Assembly: GCF_019599275.1 (NCBI RefSeq)
Contig: NZ_JAHZTD010000002.1
Span: 434,001-498,000 of the forward strand
Origin: Hymenobacter sp. HSC-4F20
GTDB taxonomy: Bacteria > Bacteroidota > Bacteroidia > Cytophagales > Hymenobacteraceae
Length of the DNA stretch: 64,000 nucleotides
Direction of reading: 5' to 3'
This document shows, piece by piece, positions 53,830 to 62,534 of the stretch. A program made the position numbers and the translations under genes. The notes under the pieces were generated by a model. That model was not told the DNA's origin. It saw nothing but the letters and a program-made list of their open reading frames with translations, and did no database searches. How positions within the stretch are numbered: the stretch's first letter is position 1; the number at the start of each line of letters is the position of its first letter.

Positions 53830-55761
53830 ATGTGGCTGCGTCTGACACTTGCACTTTTCCTGAGCTGCTGGCTCCTCTCCTGCCCCAACGGGCAGGCGGC
53901 AGCTACTTCGGGCCGCCTGTCCGACACGCTGCTGCTGAAAGACCCCAAAGGGCCGCATATTTCGGAAGCATTCCGTTATTATACGGAGCCCTTCACTACT
54001 CCTGCTACTCCCGAGCAGGTAGAAACCCAGTGGCGGGCAGGCAACTTCAGGCCCGGGCCCTGGCACCAAACGCTGAACTTAGGGCTGCTGCACGAGCGAG
54101 TGTGGCTGCGCCTGGTAGTGCGCAACACCGATACGCTGCGCCTGCGCTTTTTATGGAGCATTTTCAATTTTACTGACAGCGCCGCCCTCTATTGCCGCCG
54201 CCAGGGCGAAACCCGGTTCCGGCTGCTGAGTGCGGCTAGTTCCTGGGTACCGGCCACGGAGCGAGCGTACCCCGCCCGGTCCCTGAGTTTTCCGTTTGTG
54301 CTGGAAGCCGGCGAAACGGCCGAGTTGTACCTGCGCATCGACTTGCACTCCGGCGCCCTCTACCTGCCTACCTACATCGAAACGGCCGAGCATTTTCTGG
54401 CCTGGGAAATGACGTTCCCGTTTGAGCGCCACTGGGTGTGGTTGCTGGGGTTTTATCTGGGCAGCGCCTTGTTCAACCTAGTGCTGTTTACGTTTCTGCG
54501 CGACAGAATTCACATCTGGTACGTGGCCTACGTGGCGTGCGTCACCGTGTTTTTGATGATGGAAGATGGCCTGGATGCATTGGTGCTGCCTACCGCCGCC
54601 TACCAGCTGCTCTGGACGATAGGGCAGTTTAACCTGCTGATACTGGCCGCGGCGGCTGGCGTCCGGATTATGCAGCTGTTTGTGCGCCTGCGCAGCGGCT
54701 GGCCCCGCCTACACCGGGCCGGTAGTTGGCTGGCCGCAGGCGCCGTAGGGTTTGTCGTGCTATACGCGGCCGTATTTCCCTGGGCGGTGCGCCATAGCCT
54801 ACCCTTGCTGCAGGTGCTCAACAACGGCCGGGAGGTAGTGCTGCTGGGGTTGTTTTGCTACGGCTGGCTGGCCCTGCTGCTGCTGGCCCGGGCCCGGTCG
54901 CAGCGCCGGCTGGCGGCCTACTATGCTCTTACCTACCTGTTCTTCTTCACAGGGTTTGCCGTTTTTTGGAGCAACCACGTAGGCCTGAGCAGCTTTAATC
55001 CGATTTACCCTAACCCATTGGCCTGGGGCCTCTTCTTTGAATTACTGATTTTAAGCGCCTTACTTACTGGCCGCTTCCGCCACACCCTGCGCCAGAACGC
55101 CCGCCTGCGCATTCGGCAGCTGCGGCAGCGCAATGCCCAGGGGGCCCGTCTGATTGCCGCCCAGGAGGAGGAGCGGCGGCAACTAGCCCGGGAGCTGCAC
55201 GATGCCATTGGCCCCAACCTGGCCGCCCTACACTTTGCCTGGCAGGGGCCGGCCCTACGGCAGGCCATCAGTTCCTCGCCGGAAGCAGCGGCGGCGGGCC
55301 ACCAAACGGAGCTGCTACTGCGCCACCTCACCGACGAAGTACGCACGTTCAGTCATACGCTGTTACCAGCTGAGCCTGGCCAGGGTGGTTTGCGCGAGTC
55401 TATGACTACCCTCACCCAACTGCTCAACCTCTACGGGGGCCCTCGGGTGCACCTGCACGCCGGTGAGAATCTGGTGGGCCTCTCACCCGCCTTGCAGCAG
55501 GGAGCCTACCGCATTGCGGCCGAGCTGCTCAACAATGCCGTGCGCCATGCCGGTGCCACGCAGGTAACCGTGGAGCTGCACCACGAGGCGGGTAGCCTGA
55601 CCATACGGGTGAGGGACGATGGCCGGGGCTTCGACCAAAGCAAAGCGAGCAGTGGTATTGGCCTGCGTGGCGTGCGGGCCCGGGTAGAGTATCTGCGCGG
55701 GCAAATGAGACTGAACAGCTCAGCCGAGGGTACCCATATTGAGGTAGTGCTTCCGGGTTAG
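53830..55761 (+). CDS. 7TM-DISM sensor histidine kinase (HisKA_3)
   Basis: A 643-residue membrane kinase. A signal peptide (MWLRLTLALFLSCWLLSCPN) precedes a periplasmic 7TMR-DISMED2-like domain (about 40-195) and seven transmembrane helices (about 205-415). The cytoplasmic part has the HisKA_3 motif EEERRQLARELHDAIGPNLA with the phospho-histidine in ELHD (about 457), and a HATPase with NNAVRHAG, DDGRGFD and GIGLRGVRARVEYL. Such kinases normally signal to a LuxR-type (NarL) regulator, but none is in the window, so it is orphan here. Its stop overlaps the convergent MFS gene's stop by four bases. Confidence 0.93.
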   Translation: MWLRLTLALFLSCWLLSCPNGQAAATSGRLSDTLLLKDPKGPHISEAFRYYTEPFTTPATPEQVETQWRAGNFRPGPWHQTLNLGLLHERVWLRLVVRNTDTLRLRFLWSIFNFTDSAALYCRRQGETRFRLLSAASSWVPATERAYPARSLSFPFVLEAGETAELYLRIDLHSGALYLPTYIETAEHFLAWEMTFPFERHWVWLLGFYLGSALFNLVLFTFLRDRIHIWYVAYVACVTVFLMMEDGLDALVLPTAAYQLLWTIGQFNLLILAAAAGVRIMQLFVRLRSGWPRLHRAGSWLAAGAVGFVVLYAAVFPWAVRHSLPLLQVLNNGREVVLLGLFCYGWLALLLLARARSQRRLAAYYALTYLFFFTGFAVFWSNHVGLSSFNPIYPNPLAWGLFFELLILSALLTGRFRHTLRQNARLRIRQLRQRNAQGARLIAAQEEERRQLARELHDAIGPNLAALHFAWQGPALRQAISSSPEAAAAGHQTELLLRHLTDEVRTFSHTLLPAEPGQGGLRESMTTLTQLLNLYGGPRVHLHAGENLVGLSPALQQGAYRIAAELLNNAVRHAGATQVTVELHHEAGSLTIRVRDDGRGFDQSKASSGIGLRGVRARVEYLRGQMRLNSSAEGTHIEVVLPG

Positions 55762-57056
55762 GAGGCGCTTACCCGGGGCTGCACGGGTACCGGGAAGGCC
55801 TGCCGTTGCCGCCGCAGGAGCCCCAGCAAGCCCAGCACTACCAGACCACAGCCCAGGCCCAGCACCGGTGCCGACACTACCTGCAAGGCCCAGCCGGTGA
55901 TGTAGGAGCCACTCACGCCGCACAGGTTTACCAAGGCCATGTAAGTCGTGAACTGGGAGCCCTCAATTCGGGGACGGCACAGGGCCATCAGCAGCGGCAG
56001 GGCAGCTACGCTCAGGCTGGGGTCGGCCATGTTCCAGAGAAGCAGGCCTAGGGTGGCCACTGCCTCGTGGCGCCACAGGAAGCTCAGGCTACAGAATAGG
56101 AGCAGGAAGCTCCCGAGCACCAGCATTACCCGGCGCTGCAGCCGCGCCGCCCCAAGGCGGTCGGCCAGCACGCCGCCGGCCACTATCAGACACAAGGTGG
56201 CGGCACTGCCCCAGCTGCCCTGCAGCATGGATACGCGGCTGTCGGACCAGTGTAACTCCTTGATGAGGTGGTAGGAATAGGCCCAGCCGAATACCCCGAA
56301 GCAGAGGTAAGTAAGGGCAATGACACTGAACTGGCGCAGAGTCCGCGGCTCGGTAATGGCCCGGTACAGTTCCCGGAACAGCCAGCGTATGGGCGGATTA
56401 TCGGCGTTGCGGCGGGCCGCCGCCGGTACGGCACCGAAGCGCGGCAGCAACCGGTCGGTGCGCTCCAGACGGATGAAAAACGTGAGTACCGTGAAGGCCA
56501 GCAAGGCCACCGATTGGGCCAGCGCCGCCTGAAAAAAGCCGTAGTGGTGCAACATCCACGACAAACCCGCGGCCCCCAGTGAGGAGCCCAGCAGAAAGCC
56601 CCCGCGCATAAACGCATTTACCCTACCCCGCTCTTGCTCCGGCACTACCGCTATGGCAATGGCATCCACGCTGGCGTCCTGAATAGAAGCAAATACACTG
56701 TGCACCACAAAGGCCAGCAGCATAAGCCGAAGCTGACTTACGGGGTCGTGCACCAGCAGGAGCGCCAGGGAAGCCAGCGCCGCTACCAGCTGCGTAAGCA
56801 CTACCCACTGCTTGCGCTGCCCAAGTATCGATTCCTGGTACTTGTCAATAAGCGGCCCCCACACGAACTGCAGGGTCCAGGGCAGGCCCACCGCCGCCGA
56901 GAAAGAGGCCACCGTAGTGGCACTAAGCCCGCGCCCGGTCAGGTAGTTAACCACCGCCGTCAGACCGAAGCCTGCCGGAATACCCTGCATCACATAGAGG
57001 TAGAAGAAAGTGAAGTACCGCAGGCCGGTACTTTCGCGCAAGACTAGGTGGGTCAC
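55758..57056 (-). CDS. MFS transporter, AmpG-like
   Basis: A 432-residue transporter with twelve predicted helices. The start YFTFFYLYVMQGIPAGF and the segment LPWTLQFVWGPLIDKY match the AmpG-like branch that imports muropeptides or related molecules, but substrate choice is uncertain. Typical MFS loop residues (EQERGRVNAFMRGGFLLG) lie in the cytoplasmic side. Convergent with the histidine kinase, with a 4-base overlap at the stops. Confidence 0.88.
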   Translation of the reverse strand: MTHLVLRESTGLRYFTFFYLYVMQGIPAGFGLTAVVNYLTGRGLSATTVASFSAAVGLPWTLQFVWGPLIDKYQESILGQRKQWVVLTQLVAALASLALLLVHDPVSQLRLMLLAFVVHSVFASIQDASVDAIAIAVVPEQERGRVNAFMRGGFLLGSSLGAAGLSWMLHHYGFFQAALAQSVALLAFTVLTFFIRLERTDRLLPRFGAVPAAARRNADNPPIRWLFRELYRAITEPRTLRQFSVIALTYLCFGVFGWAYSYHLIKELHWSDSRVSMLQGSWGSAATLCLIVAGGVLADRLGAARLQRRVMLVLGSFLLLFCSLSFLWRHEAVATLGLLLWNMADPSLSVAALPLLMALCRPRIEGSQFTTYMALVNLCGVSGSYITGWALQVVSAPVLGLGCGLVVLGLLGLLRRQRQAFPVPVQPRVSAS

Positions 57057-57493
57057 GGGGCTAAGCTTAAGCTATCAACTACTACCTCTGAGGTCGAGCT
57101 GAAGATACAGCTTGTTCGCTGCCCAGCATCAGCAACTAGCATCTAACTCCATGAATAATAGCCACCTAGTTGCTGCCCCCCTACTTCCTGCTACCCTGGC
57201 TTTGGGGGTAGCACCCTCCACTTTGATAGGCAGCTTGGATTTCCTCGCCGAAAGCAACTCCTTCTAGAGAAGCCATTTTTCCCTTTCCCAATAGCTAGGC
57301 TCAGCGGAGAAGCGGCCGGGGGAAGTACCAGCGTTGTAAAAACCCATTTCACCTGCCTTCGGGGCTGCTTACCCAGCAAAGCTGAACTTGCTCTAGCAAG
57401 CCGGGTACCGCACGAAAAACAACCAGCCACTCCGGACTAGCTTTTTCGAGGGCCGGAGGCTCGAAGTACGCTGCTACCGTAGGGTAAGAACCG
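57057..57493. other. 437-base gap, no convincing gene
   Basis: Between the MFS start and the FUSC stop I see only short frames. One of 38 codons (57151-57267, plus strand) has a start and decent composition but no supporting signal. No hairpin or clear promoter. Confidence 0.4.
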
Positions 57494-59623
57494 CTACTTC
57501 AGCACTGCCTCCGTTACCTTGCTGATGTCGCTGCTAACTTTTTGGATAAACTCCAGCTGCTCACTGAGCTGGGCATCGGGCGCGGCGGGGGCAGTAGTGG
57601 CTGGTGCCGCCGGCTCCGAGGCCACAGTTTCCGGTTCCTGCGGATCGAGGCGGCGGAGGCTGCGGTGCAGGGCCTGCTGGGCCTGGCGCAGGGCCTTGAG
57701 GCTGGCCGCGGGTAGTCCAGGGCGCATTTCTCCGGCCAGAATAGCGGAGGTGATAGAGGCCACATTGGAGGAAAGAATGTGGTTGAGCACCACAAACTCG
57801 TGCACCTCGGTGGGGCGGTGCTGCTTGCCGCGGGGCTCCGACATCATGCGCTGAAAGGCCGCGCCCAGGTTGGCCGAGCTGACGTACACATCCTTACGGG
57901 CCAGCTTGTAGTCGACCAGAGCCACGGGCGAGCCGACTAGTGTTTCCTGCAGAGTGCGCAGGTAGTGCAGGTTGGCCCGCAGCACCGCCTTCAGGTAGTC
58001 GTGCAGCTGGCCCGACTCCCAGTTGGGAAACAGCAGGTACCCGGTAGAGAAGGCAATCAGGCAGCCCAGTATGGTATCGAACACCCGCTCCTCTACCACC
58101 TGCACGTAGCCCAGCCCCAGAAAGCTGAACAGAATCAGGATGAAAGGCGTCATGAACGTGACGGTGACCAGGTAGTTGATACGCACGAAGCTGTAGGACA
58201 CCAGCATAAACAGCACCATAAGCACCAGCAGCACCGTGCGGTCGGGAATCAGCCAGAGCACCAGGGCGCCCAGCACCCCACCGGCCAGCGTGCCCAGCAC
58301 GCGCTGCACGTTGCGCTCCTTGGTGAGGCTGAAGGCTGGCTTAAGCATGTACGTGATGGTCATGATTACCCAGTAGCTGTGGTGGCCCGGCAGCACTTTG
58401 GTAACCAGATAGCCCACCAGGCAGGCCACGAACATGCGCGCCGAGTGGCGGAAAATGCCGGATTGCAGGGTCAGGTGGTCGCGGAGCTGCTTGAAATCGA
58501 AGCTCTGGTGGGCCACAAAGCGGCCGAACTCCAGCTCGCGGCCGGAGGGCGCGGGAGCGTTGGCATCGAAGTAAGCCAAAATATCCTGGAGGCGCTGGCT
58601 GAGGTTGCGCAGGTTCACCAGAATCTTCTTGAGCATGAGGGTGTGGCCGGGGCGGGCGGGGTCATCCAGGGCGTCGATGCGGGCTTTCAGCTTTTCCAAG
58701 CCCGCCAGTAGGTTCTGCTGGGCCGTGTAGCCGTGGTTGGCTTGAATGGCAAACCCGATATTTTCCAGCTCGGCGGCGTGCTGCTCAATCTCACGGGCAA
58801 TGTCGTCGAGCACGCCGGTGGCCTCGAAGCGCTGGTGCAAGGCGGCGTAGTCGTGGTAGGTGATGGTGATTTGCTCGTAGAGGTCGATGGCGTCTACGAA
58901 CGTGAGCACGAGGCGGCGGCCGGTGCCGGTGGTTTCCTTGACCAGCTGGCGGGTTTTAAACAATAGCTCCCGCACGGCATCCTGTTTTTCGCTCACCGTC
59001 ACCTGCTGGCTGACCAGGCGGCGGTAGTCGGCCTCCAGGTTGGTGCCAGTGCGGTAGAACTCCGCCTTGAGGCGCAGAAAATCGGCAATGGCCCGGATAC
59101 AGTCGCCGAGGGCCTGCTGGGCCGGACGATAGGGCCGCAGGGTGTAGAGCAGCATGGTAACGCTCAGATACCACAGGCCGCCGGCCACTACCATGCCGGC
59201 GTAGGGCACTACTTCGGCCGGCTTCAGGGGCCTATCCAGCATCAGAATAATAATCAGCAGCCCGGCTGTGCCCACGCCCCCGGCCCGGTTGCCGTACACC
59301 AGCAGCATGGTAAAAACGAAACTGCACACCACCACCTCTACCCCCAGCAGAGCCGGGTACGAGTGCAGGAAGCCGGTGACCAGGGCCATCACCCCGATCA
59401 GGGCCGTAGCGGCCAGCATGCCATTGCGCTTGTGCACCATGGGGCCCGGCGTATCGGTGAGGCTGACGCACACGGCCCCAAGCGAAACGGTCAGCCCGTC
59501 AACCAAGTCGCCGAACATGCCCAGCAGCAAGCCGGGCAGCAGTATAGAAAGCGTGGTCCGCAGACCATCCGAGAATTCCTGACTAGTAAAAAAGTATTGA
59601 AAGGAACGAACCCGTTCATCCAT
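57494..59623 (-). CDS. FUSC family (YccS-like) membrane protein
   Basis: A 709-residue protein with two blocks of about five transmembrane helices (about 17-170 and 395-540), separated and followed by long soluble helical regions, the layout of the YccS/YhfK/FUSC family (inner-membrane efflux-like, aromatic-acid exporter group). Segments GLRTTLSILLPGLLLGMFG and YWVIMTITYMLKPAFSLTKERNVQRVLGTLAGG are characteristic. The C-terminal 60 residues are Ala/Pro/Glu-rich, then a coiled end (QLEFIQKVSSDISKVTE). Function is inferred as efflux; no cognate HlyD-type protein is adjacent. Confidence 0.9.
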   Translation of the reverse strand: MDERVRSFQYFFTSQEFSDGLRTTLSILLPGLLLGMFGDLVDGLTVSLGAVCVSLTDTPGPMVHKRNGMLAATALIGVMALVTGFLHSYPALLGVEVVVCSFVFTMLLVYGNRAGGVGTAGLLIIILMLDRPLKPAEVVPYAGMVVAGGLWYLSVTMLLYTLRPYRPAQQALGDCIRAIADFLRLKAEFYRTGTNLEADYRRLVSQQVTVSEKQDAVRELLFKTRQLVKETTGTGRRLVLTFVDAIDLYEQITITYHDYAALHQRFEATGVLDDIAREIEQHAAELENIGFAIQANHGYTAQQNLLAGLEKLKARIDALDDPARPGHTLMLKKILVNLRNLSQRLQDILAYFDANAPAPSGRELEFGRFVAHQSFDFKQLRDHLTLQSGIFRHSARMFVACLVGYLVTKVLPGHHSYWVIMTITYMLKPAFSLTKERNVQRVLGTLAGGVLGALVLWLIPDRTVLLVLMVLFMLVSYSFVRINYLVTVTFMTPFILILFSFLGLGYVQVVEERVFDTILGCLIAFSTGYLLFPNWESGQLHDYLKAVLRANLHYLRTLQETLVGSPVALVDYKLARKDVYVSSANLGAAFQRMMSEPRGKQHRPTEVHEFVVLNHILSSNVASITSAILAGEMRPGLPAASLKALRQAQQALHRSLRRLDPQEPETVASEPAAPATTAPAAPDAQLSEQLEFIQKVSSDISKVTEAVLK

Positions 59624-59698
59624 GGTGGCTACACCGAAAGTTAGACCCGGCTTATACGCACCAGCTTCGGCTTAGGGGTGCAAGGTACAACGCGGCCT

Positions 59699-61249
59699 TT
59701 ACTCCACCGGCGCCAGGTCAGAGTTGGCCGGGCCGGTCATGAGTTTGCCGTAGGCATCAAAGCGGGAACCGTGGCAGGGGCAGTCCCAGCTGCTTTCCAG
59801 TTTGTTCCAGTGCACGATGCAGTGCAGGTGGGGGCACACAGCGGAACACTCGTGCACCTGGCCCTGGGGGTCTTTGTACACGGCCACTTTCAGGGGGCCG
59901 CGGCCAAGTACGGCGCCAGTGCCGGGCGCTACCTCCTCGGCTGTTTTCACCTCGCCGCCCGTCAGCAGGTCGGTGTACTCGGCCGCGACGTTGATATTTT
60001 CCTTTACGTACTCCTTTACCGATTCAAACTTCACCGTCACGCGGCCGGGGTCGTAGAGCTTGGCCCAGGGATTTTCGCGGCCCAGAATCAGGTCGGTAAT
60101 AATCATGGGGCCGAGGGTGCCGTGGGTCATGCCGTGGCCCGAGTCGCCGGTGATGATGTACACGTTGTCATCGTCGAGCGGATTGCGGCCGGCGTAGGCC
60201 AATCCGTCCACGGGCTCCATTACCTGCCCCGACCAGCGGTAATCCACCTGGCCCGCCGTGGGGAAGTTGGCTTTCACCCAAAACTCCAGGCAGCGCAGGT
60301 GCTCCTCGGGGTCGGGCTCCTGGCCGGTTTTGTGGTCCTCGCCGCCCACGATGAGCAGGTCGTAGTCCTCGTTTTCGACTTCCTGCAGGCGGATGTAGTG
60401 GTAGGGGTCGGCGGTATCCCAGTACAGGGCCTTCGTGACGGAGCCCTTGGGTACCCGGACCCCGATGACGTAGGTGCGGTAGGGATGTTGCTTGGTGTGC
60501 ATCACCACCCGGTCGTTGAAGGGTGTGTTGGTAGCAATTACCACTGCCTGGGCTTGCACTTCCTGGCCGCCGGTAGTCACCACCCGGGCCCCGGAGCCGC
60601 CGTGTACTTCCGCCACGTGGGTGCGGGTAAAGATGCGCCCGCCCTGGCGCTGGATGGCCTCGGCCACGCCGCGCAGGTACTTCAGAATGTGAAACTGCCC
60701 CTGGTTCGGGAACACCAGGCACTCTCCGGTCTGGAAGCCCTGGGCTCCGGCATCGGGGAGGCGCTCCACGTCGACGAGGCCGGCGCGGTGAGCTGCTTTC
60801 AACTCCTCGTCCAGCTCTTTAGGCGTCCCGCTCTGGGGTAGAAACAAGTAGCCCGGCAAACGGCTGAAGTCACAGGCAATGCTTTCTTTCCGGACGATTT
60901 GCTCGATGCGGTCCACGGCGGCGCGGTGGCTGTCGGCGGCCAGCCGGGCTCCGTCCTGGCCAAACAGTTCTTCCAGGGTGGTGTACCGGTCGTCGAGGGC
61001 AAAGCTGAGGTGGGCAGTAGTCCGGCCAGTTTCACCGCTGGCCAGTTCCCCGTCTTCCAGCAGCACTACTTTCTTGCCTTCGAGGCCGAGCAAATAGGCC
61101 TGGGTGAGCCCGGCAATGCCGCCACCTACCACCACCACATCGGCCGACAGGTTTTCCCGTAGGGGCTCAAATGAGGGCAGTGGTGCGGCCGTGCTAAACC
61201 ACGAAGAAGTAGTAACACCGGAGGTCAGGGTAGGATTAGGCGTAGGCAT
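59699..61249 (-). CDS. FAD-dependent oxidoreductase fused to a Rieske domain
   Basis: A 516-residue protein. The N-terminus carries the DAO-type FAD motif VVVVGGGIAGLTQAYLLGL (about 34-52), and the middle is a DAO oxidoreductase. The C-terminal about 90 residues hold a Rieske [2Fe-2S] domain with CPHLHC and CPCHGSRF, which supply two Cys and two His ligands. Proteins of this architecture are common in bacteria but substrates are mostly unknown; amine or glycine-betaine-type oxidation is one possibility. It lies between the FUSC gene and the bestrophin gene on the same strand, each with its own spacing, so co-regulation is uncertain. Confidence 0.92.
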   Translation of the reverse strand: MPTPNPTLTSGVTTSSWFSTAAPLPSFEPLRENLSADVVVVGGGIAGLTQAYLLGLEGKKVVLLEDGELASGETGRTTAHLSFALDDRYTTLEELFGQDGARLAADSHRAAVDRIEQIVRKESIACDFSRLPGYLFLPQSGTPKELDEELKAAHRAGLVDVERLPDAGAQGFQTGECLVFPNQGQFHILKYLRGVAEAIQRQGGRIFTRTHVAEVHGGSGARVVTTGGQEVQAQAVVIATNTPFNDRVVMHTKQHPYRTYVIGVRVPKGSVTKALYWDTADPYHYIRLQEVENEDYDLLIVGGEDHKTGQEPDPEEHLRCLEFWVKANFPTAGQVDYRWSGQVMEPVDGLAYAGRNPLDDDNVYIITGDSGHGMTHGTLGPMIITDLILGRENPWAKLYDPGRVTVKFESVKEYVKENINVAAEYTDLLTGGEVKTAEEVAPGTGAVLGRGPLKVAVYKDPQGQVHECSAVCPHLHCIVHWNKLESSWDCPCHGSRFDAYGKLMTGPANSDLAPVE

Positions 61250-61355
61250 AGCGGCGAAGTCTGGTTCAGGATGAAAGTCCTCATCAGGTACGCCGGGGCC
61301 TGGGCTGGGGTTAAGGTGGAGCTTGAAAAGAAGAAAGGTTCCCGTTGTTCTGTAT

Positions 61356-61414
61356 TAAAGGCTAGCACTCGTTTCCCTCCTCAGATGAGGGAGGGAAACG
61401 AGTGCTAGCCTTTA
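61356..61414. terminator. 25-bp perfect inverted repeat
   Basis: Arms at 61356-61380 and 61390-61414 begin TAAAGGCTAGCACTCG and end with its complement, with a 9-base loop. It lies between the bestrophin stop (61425) and the DAO-Rieske start (61249) and probably terminates the bestrophin transcript. Confidence 0.8.
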
Positions 61415-61424
61415 GCTTTCGGTT

Positions 61425-62393
61425 CTAATACAAGATATCCTCTACGGGCTCCAGCTTGGAGGGCACTTCGGTTTCGCCGAGCATCTGGCGCAGGTCGATT
61501 TCGATGGAGCGGCAGATGGCCGTCATCGGCACGTCGTTCATGTTGTTCTCGAACGGGTTTTCGCTGTTGTGCCCTACCTTCTCGATGGTGGCGAATACCC
61601 AGGAAACCATGACGGAAAACGGCACCGTCAGCCAGATGTGGTTGGGGCCCATCTTGGCAAACTCCGTCACCAGGCCCAGGGGCATAATGGCCGTGAACAG
61701 GTACACAAACAGCATACTGAAGAAGGCGTACTGGCGCGGGAAAGGCGTATTCTTGATTCGCTCACAGCCGCCCTGCAGGTTGTAAAGCGTCTCCAGCGTG
61801 TTCATCATGGTCACGTGCTGGAAGTCGTTGAGCAGGCCCCGCTCCTCGCGCAGGCGCCGCAGCTCGGCGGCCTGCTGGCGCACAATCTGGGCGGGGGGGT
61901 TGGCCATGGTGCGCAGCATCTCCGATTCTTCTTCTTCCAGGAAGGGAGCCACTGCATCGTCCCACTGCTCGGGCTGGCGGCGCAGATGAATACGCAGCGC
62001 GTTGCACCAGGCAATCTGCCGGTACACCATGCGGCGGTGACGACCGGTGAGCTCATCGGCCGAAGCGGGCGGCATATCCAGGCCGGGCGCATCTACCACG
62101 GAGGTAATAAACTCCAGAATCTGGACGGCGGTGGTGCGGCTGCTGTTTACGATGCCGCCCCAGAGTTGGCGTCCCTCCCAGAATCGGTCGTAGGAGCCGT
62201 TGTTCTTGAAGCCGATGTAGAAGGCCACGGCCGTGCCCAGGGTAGCTACCGGCTGCCACGGAATGGCTACGGAGTGGAATTTCAATGGCCCGTAGACCAG
62301 GCAGACCAGCACGCTGTAGATGGTAAAAATCGTGACCGACTTCCAGCCGAGCTTCCAGATAATATGTGGGCGGAGGTTTTCGCGAATGTACAC
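61425..62393 (-). CDS. bestrophin family ion channel protein
   Basis: A 322-residue member of the bestrophin/RFP-TM (UPF0187) family. The segments RPHIIWKLGWKSVTIFTIYSVLVCLVYGP, GFKNNGSYDRFWEGRQLWGGIVNSSR and FPRQYAFFSMLFVYLFTAIMP are diagnostic; four helices are expected. Bacterial homologues form pentameric channels that conduct cations or anions. It has a terminator after it and about 140 bases before the MutS-like gene's stop. Neighbours give no specific role. Confidence 0.94.
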   Translation of the reverse strand: MYIRENLRPHIIWKLGWKSVTIFTIYSVLVCLVYGPLKFHSVAIPWQPVATLGTAVAFYIGFKNNGSYDRFWEGRQLWGGIVNSSRTTAVQILEFITSVVDAPGLDMPPASADELTGRHRRMVYRQIAWCNALRIHLRRQPEQWDDAVAPFLEEEESEMLRTMANPPAQIVRQQAAELRRLREERGLLNDFQHVTMMNTLETLYNLQGGCERIKNTPFPRQYAFFSMLFVYLFTAIMPLGLVTEFAKMGPNHIWLTVPFSVMVSWVFATIEKVGHNSENPFENNMNDVPMTAICRSIEIDLRQMLGETEVPSKLEPVEDILY

Positions 62394-62534
62394 GCAGAAA
62401 GGATTAGGGAACTAGCGCAAATGCAACCGAAGGTAGAGCCGCCACATTAACCTCAGGTTAAACGCGCGCCCCTTGCCTTATTCTACGAAATCATTCGGCC
62501 CGGCAGCTATCCACCACTCGGCTATTTCCCCTAG

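Noticed and set aside
57151..57267. 38-codon frame between the MFS and FUSC genes
   Set aside because: It has an ATG and acceptable composition but no promoter, hairpin or known family; too weak to call a gene.
59678..60841. 387-codon plus-strand frame opposite the DAO-Rieske gene
   Set aside because: It mirrors the real gene, with His/Val/Gly-rich composition and no motif. The Rieske and FAD motifs on the minus strand prove that strand.
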